The notes: generated by a model not told the origin, from the sequence alone. DNA of 64,000 nt from Mycolicibacterium grossiae (GCF_008329645.1 NZ_CP043474.1:1674001-1738000); one strand, 5' to 3'. Numbered from the stretch's first letter, positions 40,822 to 48,944 are shown. Made by a program: numbers and translations.

Positions 40822-41121
40822 ATGATGCTTCGCAAGATCGTCGCCGGTGCCGCCCTCGTGGGAAGCGTGGCCGCGGGTGCGGCCGGCTTCACCGCCGCGA
40901 CCGCCAGCGCCGAGCCGGCACCGCCGCCCGCCCCCGGGCAGCCCTGGGGCCCGCCGCCTCCTGCCGCGCCTCCGGCCGGCCCGAACCCCGGTCAGCCGCC
41001 GGCCTGGGCCCCGCCGAAGCCGGTCGACCCGCTGTGGGCCAACGGCCAGCAGCAGGTCTGGGACGAGGGCTGGAATCACTGGGGTGTCTGGCAGAACGGC
41101 GTCTTCATCCCCACGTACTGA
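40822..41121 (+). CDS. Small secreted Pro-rich protein
   Basis: 99 residues. Signal peptide LRKIVAGAALVGSVAAGAAGF ending ATASA, then a Pro/Ala/Gly-rich stretch (PAPPPAPGQPWGPPPPAAP) and a Trp-rich C-terminus (WDEGWNHWGVWQNGVF). Small Pro-rich exported proteins with this WxxGWxxWG end are common in mycobacteria, role unknown. AAGGAG nine nt before ATG 40822. Preceded by a SigF-like promoter and followed by a strong terminator. Confidence 0.82.
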   Translation: MMLRKIVAGAALVGSVAAGAAGFTAATASAEPAPPPAPGQPWGPPPPAAPPAGPNPGQPPAWAPPKPVDPLWANGQQQVWDEGWNHWGVWQNGVFIPTY

Positions 41122-41133
41122 CCCACCCGTGTC

Positions 41134-41166
41134 GAACGGCCACCGCGCACCGCGCGGTGGCCGTTC
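41134..41166. terminator. Bidirectional stem-loop terminator
   Basis: Perfect 15-bp stem GAACGGCCACCGCGC with a 3-nt loop (ACC), between convergent genes ending at 41121 and 41194; serves both. Confidence 0.8.
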
Positions 41167-41193
41167 GCTGTCTTCGGGGCAGGGGTCTGTGCC

Positions 41194-42351
41194 TCAGGTG
41201 CCGCCGAGTCGGCGGCGGATGCCCACGAGGAACGCGGCGGCCGCCTCCCGATCGGGCCGCGGCCCGTCGCTGGCCCAGGAGTCCACGATGCTACGGGCGA
41301 CGTCGTTGAGCTTGACGTTGCTGCCCTGCGAGATCGACTTCAGCAGTTCGAAGGCCTCGTCGTCGTCGACGCCGAACGCCTCCTTCAGCATTCCCTTGCA
41401 CTGCTCGATGTCCGGCTTGCTGGCGAGGCTGGTGCGCAGCTGGCTGTTCTCCACCCGCAGGCGCAGCACCGCGTCCGGATCGATCGGCGCCTCGGTGATC
41501 GCCGTGTGTTCGAGACGCACGTGGGCCGAGTCGACGTGGCCGGCGGTCAGCCACGGGTCGGACACCGCGACGGTGAGCGTGACGCCGTCCCGCCGCGCGG
41601 CGGCGTCGAGTCGATCGAGCGCCTCGGGCGCCAGCACACTGGTATCGGTGGCGTCGATGCGCAGGGCCGGGCGCGTCCCCGGGCTCCAGACGGTGCTCAG
41701 CAGGTCGGCGAATGCGGTGGCGTGCGCGGCGTCGACGGCGCCGCTGACGGCGATGTCGACGCCCGTTGCCCGGTAGATCTGATACGGCGCGCCCGCGTCG
41801 TTGACGTACGGGTGCAGGCATACCAAACCGGCTGCGGCCGAGCCGAGTTCGGCTTCGTCGTACGCGCACAACGCCGACACCGGCAGGGTGGCCATCTGTT
41901 CGTCGATGAGGAATTCGAAGCGGGAGAACGCCTCCCGCTGCACGGGGGTGCGCGCGACCGCGGTCGCGTCGACCACGGCGCGGAAACCGGTGTGTCCCTG
42001 CGCGACCGCCGCCTCGGTGGCCGCGACGCGCACCGCGACCGACGCCTCGGCGTCGACGACGTCGGTGCCGGGCAGGAAACGGTAGAACTCCCCGACCGTG
42101 CAGGCGTCGATCCGCCCGGTGCGCACGTCGGCACCGAGATGTCCGCGTACGGCGTCCAGTTCCGCGCGCAGATCGGACAGCGGGCCGCGGCCGACGAAGA
42201 CGACCAGGTTGCCCTCGCGGAGCCCGTCGGTGGCGTACTCGGCCGCGCGCCGCAGAAACTCGCGACGGTGGCGGTAGCCCCAGCCCAGGTGGCCGAAGGG
42301 GACGAGCCCCCAGGCCGTGCCAACGATCCCGTGCGGCCGGCCGCGCGTCAT
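41194..42351 (-). CDS. MEDS-ANTAR regulatory protein
   Basis: 385 residues. N-terminal MEDS (DcmR-type sensory) domain: HLGWGYRHRREFLRRAAEYATDG, NLVVFVGRG, and a second STAS-like block about 225-290. C-terminal ANTAR RNA-binding domain about 325-380 (SKPDIEQCKGMLKEAFGVDDDEAFELL, with the helix AFELLKSIS). ANTAR proteins bind paired hairpins in mRNA leaders to prevent termination, so this couples a sensory input to RNA control. ATG 42351 has AGGGGG four nt upstream. No ANTAR target hairpin pair was identified in the window. Faces the secreted-protein gene. Confidence 0.85.
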   Translation of the reverse strand: MTRGRPHGIVGTAWGLVPFGHLGWGYRHRREFLRRAAEYATDGLREGNLVVFVGRGPLSDLRAELDAVRGHLGADVRTGRIDACTVGEFYRFLPGTDVVDAEASVAVRVAATEAAVAQGHTGFRAVVDATAVARTPVQREAFSRFEFLIDEQMATLPVSALCAYDEAELGSAAAGLVCLHPYVNDAGAPYQIYRATGVDIAVSGAVDAAHATAFADLLSTVWSPGTRPALRIDATDTSVLAPEALDRLDAAARRDGVTLTVAVSDPWLTAGHVDSAHVRLEHTAITEAPIDPDAVLRLRVENSQLRTSLASKPDIEQCKGMLKEAFGVDDDEAFELLKSISQGSNVKLNDVARSIVDSWASDGPRPDREAAAAFLVGIRRRLGGT

Positions 42352-42411
42352 GGTGCCCCCTGGTCCGAAGTCCCGGATCCAGGGTACTCAGCCGCGGGCC
42401 GGCCGTCCGGG

Positions 42412-42702
42412 TCAGCTACCGGGCCATTCCCCCGTGGCCCGCTCGAACAGGCGGGCGCCCTGCCGGTCGATCACGGTCTTCACCACCGAGAAGATGGCCC
42501 CCTGGACGGCGGCCGCGACGAGGATCTGACGCAGCGGATACTCCGTCTCCAGGGGTCCCGGCGGATCCGCCTTCGGTCCCGGGGCGAGGCGCTGCCACAC
42601 CTGCTTGAAGATGACCCCGGCCACCAGACCGCCCACCAGGGAGCTGGCCAGCCCCACGGGCCGGTACAGGATCTTCGCCGACGTACTCGATTTGGCGGCC
42701 AT
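42412..42702 (-). CDS. DUF4235 membrane protein
   Basis: 96 residues. KILYRPVGLASSLVGGLVAGVIFKQVW and PLRQILVAAAVQGAIFSVVKTVIDRQGA, the two-helix pattern of DUF4235, widespread in Actinobacteria next to stress genes; function unknown. Start ATG 42702 has GGGAG about six nt upstream. Lies 25 bp after the SRPBCC gene, same strand, so co-transcribed. Confidence 0.86.
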   Translation of the reverse strand: MAAKSSTSAKILYRPVGLASSLVGGLVAGVIFKQVWQRLAPGPKADPPGPLETEYPLRQILVAAAVQGAIFSVVKTVIDRQGARLFERATGEWPGS

Positions 42703-42727
42703 CGTCACTCCCGAGCGTCGGTCGCGG

Positions 42728-43189
42728 TCACTGGTCGGGGCGAGAGACGTCGCCACGCCAGGCGCCGGTCTCCGACGACTGCCGCTCGATGAACTCCTTG
42801 AAGCGGTCGAGGTCGCCCTTGACGCGGGCCTTGACGACGCCCAGCTTGTCGGCGACGTTCTCGACGAAGCCCTCCGGGTCGACGTCCATCTGGGTGGTGA
42901 CGCGCGTCTTGTCGTCGGCGAGGCGGTGGAAGGTGACCACGCCGGCGTGGTCGGGTCCGCTGTCGGACTTCCAGGCCACGCGCTCCTCGGGGTGCTGCTC
43001 GGTGATCGTCGCGTCGAACTCGCGCGTGACGCCGCCGACCTTGATGACCCAGTGGGTGTGGGTGTCGTCGCGCTGGTCGATGCGCTCGACGCCCTCCATG
43101 AACTGAGGGAAGGACTCGAACTGGGTCCATTGGTTGTAGACGACGTCGATCGGTCGGTCGACGTCCACCGAAGCGGTGTGGGTGCTCAT
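42728..43189 (-). CDS. SRPBCC/polyketide cyclase-like lipid-binding protein
   Basis: 153 residues, START-like fold: STHTASVDVDRPIDVVYNQW, FESFPQFMEGVERI, FHRLADDKTRVTTQMDVDPEG, helix DRFKEFIERQ. This coenzyme Q-binding/YndB-type family is often encoded with DUF4235 in actinobacterial stress clusters. Start ATG 43189 with AAAGGAAG eight nt upstream. A GGGTAC -10 of SigF type lies about 50 nt upstream. Ligand unknown. Confidence 0.86.
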   Translation of the reverse strand: MSTHTASVDVDRPIDVVYNQWTQFESFPQFMEGVERIDQRDDTHTHWVIKVGGVTREFDATITEQHPEERVAWKSDSGPDHAGVVTFHRLADDKTRVTTQMDVDPEGFVENVADKLGVVKARVKGDLDRFKEFIERQSSETGAWRGDVSRPDQ

Positions 43190-43232
43190 GTCGTGCTTCC
43201 TTTCGCGAATGTCGAACGGTGCACTGGCAGCG

Positions 43233-43257
43233 GTACCCATGTCCGCGCCGACCAACC
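43233..43257 (-). promoter_or_regulatory. SigF-like promoter, SRPBCC-DUF4235 genes
   Basis: On the minus strand GGTT (43257-43254), 15-nt spacer, GGGTAC (43238-43233); a perfect SigF -10 with an imperfect -35, 44 nt before ATG 43189. Confidence 0.45.
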
Positions 43258-43284
43258 ACGGCGGGCCCGGCGGGCGCCGATCAG

Positions 43285-43290
43285 TATCGT
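43285..43290 (+). promoter_or_regulatory. -10 box, leaderless ThrE-type gene
   Basis: TATCGT seven nt before GTG 43298; favours that start over GTG 43289. Confidence 0.45.
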
Positions 43291-43297
43291 GCTGCGG

Positions 43298-44851
43298 GTG
43301 GCGCGCGAACGATCCGACGGCGTGGCCCGCTTCCGCCGCGGCCTGCCGCTCGCGCTGCCGGGCCGCCGGGATCCGGCGCCGGTGGCGGGGCAGCGCCGGC
43401 GCAGCGGCCGCGAGATGGGTGACCTGCACACCCGCAAGGTGCTCGACCTGACCATCCGACTGGCCGAGGTAATGCTCTCGTCCGGGTCGGGTACCGCCGA
43501 CGTGGTCGCGACCGCCGAGGACGTCGCCCAGGCGTACCGCCTCACCGACTGCGTGGTCGACGTGTTCGTCTCGACGGTGATCGTCTCGGCACTTCCCACC
43601 GCCGACAGCCCGCCGGTGACGATCGTGCGCGCCGTGCACACCCGCTCGACCGACTACACCCGCCTCGCCGACCTGGACCGGCTGGTGCAGCGGATCACCT
43701 CCGGCGGCGTCACCGTCGACGAGGCGCACGCGGCGATGGACGAACTCACCGAGCGGCCGCACGTCTACCCGCGCTGGTTGGCCACCGTCGGGTGGTCGGG
43801 CTTCGCCCTCGGCATCGCGATGCTGCTCGGCGGCACCTGGCTGACGTGCGTGCTCGCCGCGGTCACGTCGGCGGTGATCGACCGGGTGGGTCGACGGCTG
43901 AACCGCATCGGCACCCCGTTCTTCTTCCAGCACGTCACCGGTGCCGCGATCGCCACCCTGGTGGCGGTCGCGGCCTATCTGTTCGCCGGGCTGGGACCCA
44001 CGGCGCTCGTCGCGACCGGCATCGTCATGTTGCTCTCGGGGCTGACGTTCGTCGGCGCCATGCAGGACGCCGTGACCGGCAACATGCTCACCGCGGTCGC
44101 GCGCCTCGGCGAGGCGCTGTTCCTCACCGCGGGCATCGTGGTCGGCATCGTCGCCGGGCTGGAGATCGCGACGCTGGCCGGCATCGCCATCGAACTGCAC
44201 GTCGACGCGACCGAGACCTTCATCATCCCCAACCAGCCGCTGCCGGTCGCCCTGGCGGTGTTCGGCGCCGGACTGGCGGGTGCGTGCCTCACCTTGGCGA
44301 GCTACGCGCCGCTGCGGTCGATCGTCATCGGTGGGATCGCCGCGGCGACAGCCGAACTGGTGCTCATCGGGCTCGGCACGGCGGGCGTGGGGCAGGTGGT
44401 GGCGACCGGCATCGCCGCCGTCGGCGTCGGCTTCCTGGCCACCCTCATCTCGATCCGTCGGCAGGCGCCCGCCCTGATCACCGCCACCGCGGCGATCATG
44501 CCGCTGCTGCCCGGTCTTGCGGTGTTCCGCGCGGTCTTCTACCTCGCGGTCGACGAGAACTTCGACGACGGGCTCGCGCAGATGCTGTCGGCGACCGCCG
44601 TGGCGCTCGCCCTGGGCAGCGGTGTCGTGCTCGGCGAATTCCTGGCGTCGCCGCTGCGGTACCGGGCGGGCCGCCTCGGCGACTTCCTCCGGACCGACGG
44701 GCCGCCCGGACTGCGCCGGGCGGTCGGCCGCGTGGTGCACCTGCGGCCCGCGGACGCCGACGCCGCGGTGGCCGAGCAGCCGACGCGCAGCGTCGCGCTC
44801 GAACCGCCTCCCGTCGCGGACCCGGACGCGGGCGGCGGCACCTCCGGGTAG
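43298..44851 (+). CDS. ThrE-family threonine/serine exporter
   Basis: 517 residues. N-terminal soluble ThrE domain (DUF1212: LDLTIRLAEVMLSSGSGTADV, DCVVDVFVSTVIVSA, RSTDYTRLADLDRLV) followed by about ten membrane helices, including LLSGLTFVGAMQDAVTGNMLTA and ATAAIMPLLPGLAVFRAVFYLA. Exports threonine and serine in Corynebacterium glutamicum. Start GTG 43298 is chosen from the leaderless -10; GTG 43289 is possible. Divergent from the SRPBCC gene, whose promoter lies between them. C-terminal 40 residues are hydrophilic and variable. Confidence 0.88.
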   Translation: MARERSDGVARFRRGLPLALPGRRDPAPVAGQRRRSGREMGDLHTRKVLDLTIRLAEVMLSSGSGTADVVATAEDVAQAYRLTDCVVDVFVSTVIVSALPTADSPPVTIVRAVHTRSTDYTRLADLDRLVQRITSGGVTVDEAHAAMDELTERPHVYPRWLATVGWSGFALGIAMLLGGTWLTCVLAAVTSAVIDRVGRRLNRIGTPFFFQHVTGAAIATLVAVAAYLFAGLGPTALVATGIVMLLSGLTFVGAMQDAVTGNMLTAVARLGEALFLTAGIVVGIVAGLEIATLAGIAIELHVDATETFIIPNQPLPVALAVFGAGLAGACLTLASYAPLRSIVIGGIAAATAELVLIGLGTAGVGQVVATGIAAVGVGFLATLISIRRQAPALITATAAIMPLLPGLAVFRAVFYLAVDENFDDGLAQMLSATAVALALGSGVVLGEFLASPLRYRAGRLGDFLRTDGPPGLRRAVGRVVHLRPADADAAVAEQPTRSVALEPPPVADPDAGGGTSG

Positions 44852-44867
44852 GTCGGGGCGCGGGCCG

Positions 44868-45608
44868 TCAGGCCGTCAGCGGATACTCGCCGCCGCCGAC
44901 GTAGACCACGCTGGTCGGGTAGCGCTCCTGGGTCGCACCGACGATCGCCGCGGCGAACTCGCCGACCGTCGGCAGCGGTGCGAGCGTGCGTCGCGCCGCG
45001 AGCAGGCCGGGATCGCGGCGCTGCAGCAGCCGGACGACGATCGTGCCGTCGATCATGTCGCCGGACACCACGGTGAGATGGACGCCGGCGCGGTCGAGGG
45101 CGGGCCGCATGGCGTGCAGGGCCGTCTCGCCGGCACGCTTGCTCGCTGCGACCGGCGAGTACCCCTTCGGCACCGCCTTGTTCGGGAAGAAGTGGGCCTG
45201 GTGGCTGGTGACGAAGACGATGCGTCCCCCGGTGGGCATCAGCGGGAGCGCCAGCTGCGCGAGTCGCCGCTGCGCGTCCCGGTTGAGCCGCATGGCGTAG
45301 CCGGGGTCGGCGCCGAGTTCGAGCCCGCCGGAGGCGTTGAGGATCAGCGTGTCGAGACGGCCGAAGCGCGTGGCGATCTCGTCGATCATGGCGGCCGCGG
45401 CGGCGGCGTCGGAGATGTCGGCGGCGAGCGTCGACGCGTGGCCGCCGGCGGCGCGGATGGACTCCGCGATGGCCTCGGCGCGACGGGCCTTCTCGCGGTA
45501 GTTGACGACGACGTGGGTGTCGGCGTCGGCGAGCTGCTGCGCCACCTCCGCGCCGATGCCCCTCGACGCGCCGGTGATCAGGACGATGCGCTGCGGTGCG
45601 TGTGGCAT
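44868..45608 (-). CDS. Short-chain dehydrogenase/reductase
   Basis: 246 residues, classical SDR fold: LITGASRGIGAEVA cofactor loop, NYREKARR, AADISDA, LILNASGG (NNAG equivalent). The active-site region is unusual: GYSPVAASKRAGE has Tyr and Lys six residues apart, not the normal YxxxK; a group of actinobacterial SDRs shares this spacing. Start ATG 45608 with AAGGAA seven nt upstream. Substrate unknown. Convergent with the ThrE gene (16-bp gap). Confidence 0.88.
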   Translation of the reverse strand: MPHAPQRIVLITGASRGIGAEVAQQLADADTHVVVNYREKARRAEAIAESIRAAGGHASTLAADISDAAAAAAMIDEIATRFGRLDTLILNASGGLELGADPGYAMRLNRDAQRRLAQLALPLMPTGGRIVFVTSHQAHFFPNKAVPKGYSPVAASKRAGETALHAMRPALDRAGVHLTVVSGDMIDGTIVVRLLQRRDPGLLAARRTLAPLPTVGEFAAAIVGATQERYPTSVVYVGGGEYPLTA

Positions 45609-45704
45609 ATCGGGTTCCTTCCGTCGCTGCCGAACCTTCACCGTACACCGATCTTAAGAAAAATAAGGCGAAGATAAGATCACGTTAAGGCGGCGGACCG
45701 GGTG

Positions 45705-46202
45705 TCACGACGCGTCCGCGGGCCGCCGTCGGCGCGCCGCCGCCGAGCGCGGCGGCCGCGAGCGCATGTGGTCGCGGACCCGACCCATCACGTCGCCGAG
45801 GCTGGCGACGTCGCGTGCGGACAGCGGGTCGAAGAGCAGTTCCCGCACCGCCTCGACGTGCCCGGGCAATACCGCCGCGACGCGTTGCCGGCCCGCGTCG
45901 GTGATCTCGACGACGGTCGCCCGCTGATCCGACGCGCTGGCGCGGCGCGTGATGAGGCCGGCGTTCTCCAACAGGCCGGCCTGGTGGGTCAGCCCGCTGC
46001 GGCTGTAGACGACGCCGTCGGCGAGGTCGGTCATGGTCAGCGGCCCGTCGGCGTCGGCCAGCGTGGCGAGCACCTCGAACTGCACGTAGCTGAGGTCGCC
46101 GTCCGCCTTCAACTGCTCGCGTACGGCGTACTGCAGCAGGCTGACCGCCTCCATCAGCGCGAAGTACGCGTGCATCTGCTGCGGAGTCAACGAGGTGGCC
46201 AC
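45705..46202 (-). CDS. MarR-family repressor
   Basis: 165 residues. Winged HTH: SYVQFEVLATLADADGPLTMTDLADGVVYSRSGLTHQAGLLENAG (split across positions 45-90), wing DQRATVVEITDAGRQ. Start GTG 46202 was chosen because TATGCT ends six nt upstream; ATG 46226 is in frame but would lie inside the first operator. Three palindromes of the same type lie between it and the divergent oxidoreductase gene, so it almost certainly controls that gene and itself. Ligand unknown; it may be a quinone or electrophile judging by the target. Confidence 0.88.
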   Translation of the reverse strand: MATSLTPQQMHAYFALMEAVSLLQYAVREQLKADGDLSYVQFEVLATLADADGPLTMTDLADGVVYSRSGLTHQAGLLENAGLITRRASASDQRATVVEITDAGRQRVAAVLPGHVEAVRELLFDPLSARDVASLGDVMGRVRDHMRSRPPRSAAARRRRPADAS

Positions 46203-46208
46203 GGCTCG

Positions 46209-46214
46209 AGCATA
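46209..46214 (-). promoter_or_regulatory. -10 box, leaderless marR gene
   Basis: TATGCT on the minus strand, six nt before GTG 46202; the first operator lies directly upstream, so bound repressor would cover the promoter. Confidence 0.5.
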
Positions 46215-46216
46215 GA

Positions 46217-46232
46217 GCTTCGACATCGAAGC
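46217..46232. promoter_or_regulatory. MarR operator 1
   Basis: GCTTCGA-CA-TCGAAGC, perfect 7-bp arms, adjacent to the marR -10 box. Confidence 0.7.
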
Positions 46233-46260
46233 ACAGTGACGTCGACCACGTCGGGAATCA

Positions 46261-46274
46261 CTTCGATATCGAAG
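46261..46274. promoter_or_regulatory. MarR operator 2
   Basis: CTTCGATATCGAAG, perfect 14-bp palindrome midway between the divergent genes. Confidence 0.7.
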
Positions 46275-46291
46275 CAGTTGCATCAGTCAGA

Positions 46292-46311
46292 TTGCTTCGA
46301 CAACGAAGCAA
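46292..46311. promoter_or_regulatory. MarR operator 3
   Basis: TTGCTTCG-ACAA-CGAAGCAA, perfect 8-bp arms, 19 bp before ATG 46330; shares the CTTCG core with operators 1 and 2. Confidence 0.7.
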
Positions 46312-46329
46312 CGACCGATCGGAGAAGTC

Positions 46330-47262
46330 ATGAAGGCCATTCGCTTCCACCAGTACGGCGACAGCGACGTGTTGCGCTACGAAGACGTCGAGCGCCCCGT
46401 TCCCGGCCCGGGTGAGGTGCTCGTCGACGTCGCCGCCACCTCGTTCAACCCGGTCGACGCCGGCATCCGCGGCGGATATCTGCAGGAGGTGTTCGACGTG
46501 GCGCTGCCCCACGTGCCCGGCATCGACGTCACCGGCCGCATCGCCGCCATCGGTGACGGCGTCACCGGGTGGGAGCCCGGCGACGCGGTCATCGGCCTCC
46601 TGCCGATGGACGCCGACGGCGCCGCCGCCGAGTTCGTCGTCGCTCCCGCGGACGTGCTCGTCGCGGCACCGCGAACGGTGCCCCTGACCGACGCCGCCGT
46701 GCTCCCGACCGTGGGGCTCACCGCGTGGCAGGCGCTGATCGGCCTCGCCGACCTGCGCGCCGGCCAGTCCGTGCTCGTCATCGGGGCCACCGGGGCCGTC
46801 GGCGGATACGCGGTGCAACTGGCCAAGGAGATCGGCGCCGTCGTTACCGCGACCGCGCACGACCGCGGCGCCCGGCGCCTGCGCGACTACGGCGTCGACC
46901 GGCTCGTGGACTACCTCGACTACGGCACCACGCCGCTCCTGGGCGGCGAGCGCTTCGACGTCGTGCTCAACCTGGTGAGCACCGCTCCCGAGGAGACCGC
47001 CGCGCTGGCCGGCGTCGTCGCCGACGGCGGCTTCCTCATCGGCACCATGACCGCGGGACCGGAGGATCCGGCACGGCGGGTGCGCGCCCAGCGGCTGTTC
47101 GTCCGCAGCGACACCGCGCAGCTCGCGGCCCTCGTCGAGCGGGTCGACGACGGTCGCCTGCGGATCGACGTCGCGGACCGGCGACCACTGGCCGACGCGG
47201 CCGACGTGCACGCTGCCTCCGACGCGGGTCGGCTGCCCGGCAAGACCGTGCTCGTCCCCTGA
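46330..47262 (+). CDS. Quinone oxidoreductase-like zinc-independent alcohol dehydrogenase
   Basis: 310 residues, MDR/QOR family without zinc ligands. MKAIRFHQYGDSDVLRYEDV at the start, NPVDAGIRGG, GIDVTGRIAAIGDGV, NADPH loop VIGATGAVGGYAVQ, and the FDVVLNLVSTAP block. Reduces quinones or enals using NADPH. Start ATG 46330 has GGAGAAG. Transcribed away from the MarR gene, with operator 3 close to its start, so it is the likely regulated target. A terminator follows. Confidence 0.9.
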   Translation: MKAIRFHQYGDSDVLRYEDVERPVPGPGEVLVDVAATSFNPVDAGIRGGYLQEVFDVALPHVPGIDVTGRIAAIGDGVTGWEPGDAVIGLLPMDADGAAAEFVVAPADVLVAAPRTVPLTDAAVLPTVGLTAWQALIGLADLRAGQSVLVIGATGAVGGYAVQLAKEIGAVVTATAHDRGARRLRDYGVDRLVDYLDYGTTPLLGGERFDVVLNLVSTAPEETAALAGVVADGGFLIGTMTAGPEDPARRVRAQRLFVRSDTAQLAALVERVDDGRLRIDVADRRPLADAADVHAASDAGRLPGKTVLVP

Positions 47263-47292
47263 GCCGCCCGTCCGGCCGACTCGACCCGGTGC

Positions 47293-47318
47293 GCCCGGGA
47301 GCCTCGCCGCTCCCGGGC
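47293..47318. terminator. Bidirectional stem-loop terminator
   Basis: GCCCGGGAGC / GCTCCCGGGC, perfect 10-bp stem with a 6-nt loop, between convergent genes ending at 47262 and 47336. Confidence 0.75.
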
Positions 47319-47335
47319 CTACCGGCGCGGGTGGG

Positions 47336-48730
47336 TCAGCGCGCGGTGATCGCCAGGACGGCGACGTCGTCGTCCGGCTCGAGCTTCGGCACCAGCGTGG
47401 CGATGTCCTCGACCAGACCGGTGGCGTCCAGGTGGGTGCGCTCCGCGACGAACGCCGCCAGCGCGTCCTCGTCGAACGGCCGCACGCCGCGGCGGGCCTC
47501 GATGAGCCCGTCGGTGTACACCAGCAGTGTCCGGCCAGGTACCAGCTCGACGTCGCGCGACGCGAACCGGGCGTCGCGGATCGCGCCGACGAACATGCCG
47601 CCCTGCGGCAGGACCGGCGTCACCGAGCCCGCGGCGGCGTCGACCAGCAGGGCCGGCTGATGACCCCCGGTCGCGAGCGTCACCCGGAAACCTGGGGCGT
47701 CGCCGCGCCCCTCGACGGTGCCGAGCAGCACGGTCGCGAAACGCCGCGAGTCCAGCTCACGCAGCAGCACCCCGTTCAGTTCGCCGAGCGCGTCGGTGAG
47801 GTCACGATGATGCAGGGCTGCTGCACGCAGCGTGTAGCGGATCAGCGAGGTCGTGACGGCCGCCTCGACGCCGTGCCCCTCGACGTCGCCGATGGTGAAC
47901 GCCCATCGGTGATCGTCGAGGGCGAAGGCGTCGTAGAAGTCGCCGCCGACCTGACGTGGGGACGCCGGGTGGTAGTGCGCGGCCAGGGTGAGTCCGTCGA
48001 TGTGGGGGAGCATCGGCGGCAGCAGCGTCCGCTGCAGCACCGAGGCGTATTCCTCGATGACGTCCCGGTCGTGTTCGGCGCTGTCGCGGTCGCGCATTGC
48101 GCTGTCGCGGTCGGACCGCGCATCCTGCCGACCCAGCTCGGCCTCGCGGCGATCGGATCGGGCGTTGTCGCGGTCGCGTCGCGCATCGTCTCGGGCCGCT
48201 TGGGCGTCGTCGCGATCCCGCTGGGCGTCGAGCAGGGCGCTGTCGACGGCATCACGCAACCGCCGTTCCGAGGAGAGCGCGGCGAGGGCGTCGGCCCGCA
48301 TGTCGAGGTGCTCACGCACCACGCCGGTCAGCTCCGCGAGGAGTCCGAGCGTCGCGTCGTCGACGGGCCGGGTCTCGGTGTCCATCACCGTCACGGCGCC
48401 CAGCGGGCGCCCGTCGGCGGCGAGGACGGCGACACAGGCATAGAAGCGGACGTCGTGGCGCAGAACGAAGCGCAGCGAGCCCGTCCGCGGGTCGGCGAGC
48501 GCGTCGGCCGAGGCGGCCGGCACCGCGTTGCGCAGCACGTTCGCGCACAGTCCGTCGCGCACGGCGATCGACTGTTCCGCTCCGAGGCCGTAGGTGCCGA
48601 GGAACCACGCACGGTCCCCGTCGACGACCGACACCGTCGCCATCGACGTGCCGCCGAGGCGGGCGGCGACCGCGGCGACCCGCGTCAGCGTCGGGTCGGC
48701 CGCGGCGAGGAGGCCGCGGTAGCGTTCCAC
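47336..48730 (-). CDS. GAF-PP2C (SpoIIE) phosphatase with heptad linker
   Basis: 464 residues from GTG 48730. GAF domain (residues about 1-150: SMATVSVVDGDRAWFLGTYG, GLCANVLRNAVP, VLAADGRPLGAVTVMDTET), then an eight-heptad Asp/Arg-rich coil (48062-48229), then PP2C phosphatase (GGDFYDAFALDDHRW, IGDVEGHGVEAAV, YTDGLIEARRG, EPDDDVAVLAI). It should dephosphorylate a STAS antagonist, countering a kinase such as the one at 48945. The frame is open to GTG 48868, and a segment before 48730 (EEDQLGIPGAIRPPG) looks coding-like but has no usual start codon; the N-terminus is uncertain. Confidence 0.86.
   Translation of the reverse strand: MERYRGLLAAADPTLTRVAAVAARLGGTSMATVSVVDGDRAWFLGTYGLGAEQSIAVRDGLCANVLRNAVPAASADALADPRTGSLRFVLRHDVRFYACVAVLAADGRPLGAVTVMDTETRPVDDATLGLLAELTGVVREHLDMRADALAALSSERRLRDAVDSALLDAQRDRDDAQAARDDARRDRDNARSDRREAELGRQDARSDRDSAMRDRDSAEHDRDVIEEYASVLQRTLLPPMLPHIDGLTLAAHYHPASPRQVGGDFYDAFALDDHRWAFTIGDVEGHGVEAAVTTSLIRYTLRAAALHHRDLTDALGELNGVLLRELDSRRFATVLLGTVEGRGDAPGFRVTLATGGHQPALLVDAAAGSVTPVLPQGGMFVGAIRDARFASRDVELVPGRTLLVYTDGLIEARRGVRPFDEDALAAFVAERTHLDATGLVEDIATLVPKLEPDDDVAVLAITAR
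48062..48229 (-). repeat. Eight-fold heptad repeat in the phosphatase linker
   Basis: Eight consecutive 21-bp units encoding seven-residue repeats such as DAQRDRD, DAQAARD, DARRDRD, DARSDRD, SAMRDRD, SAEHDRD. Position 2 is usually Ala and 5-7 are usually DRD. The resulting charged coil links the sensor and phosphatase domains. Confidence 0.85.
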
Positions 48731-48944
48731 CCCCGGCGGCCGAATGGCGCCGGGTATGCCCAGCTGGTCTTCTTCTATGGTCTGACGTCCCCGCGTGCGA
48801 CGAAGTGGGAGGTCCCCGCGGGCACCGTCTCGACCACGCCGGGGGCTCCCCGAATCCTTCACGAACACCGGCGGCCGTGCAATCTCTCACTCTGGCCTTC
48901 ATCAAGGCGTAAGAGTCCTGCACTTCGGGTAGGCACCTCGGACC

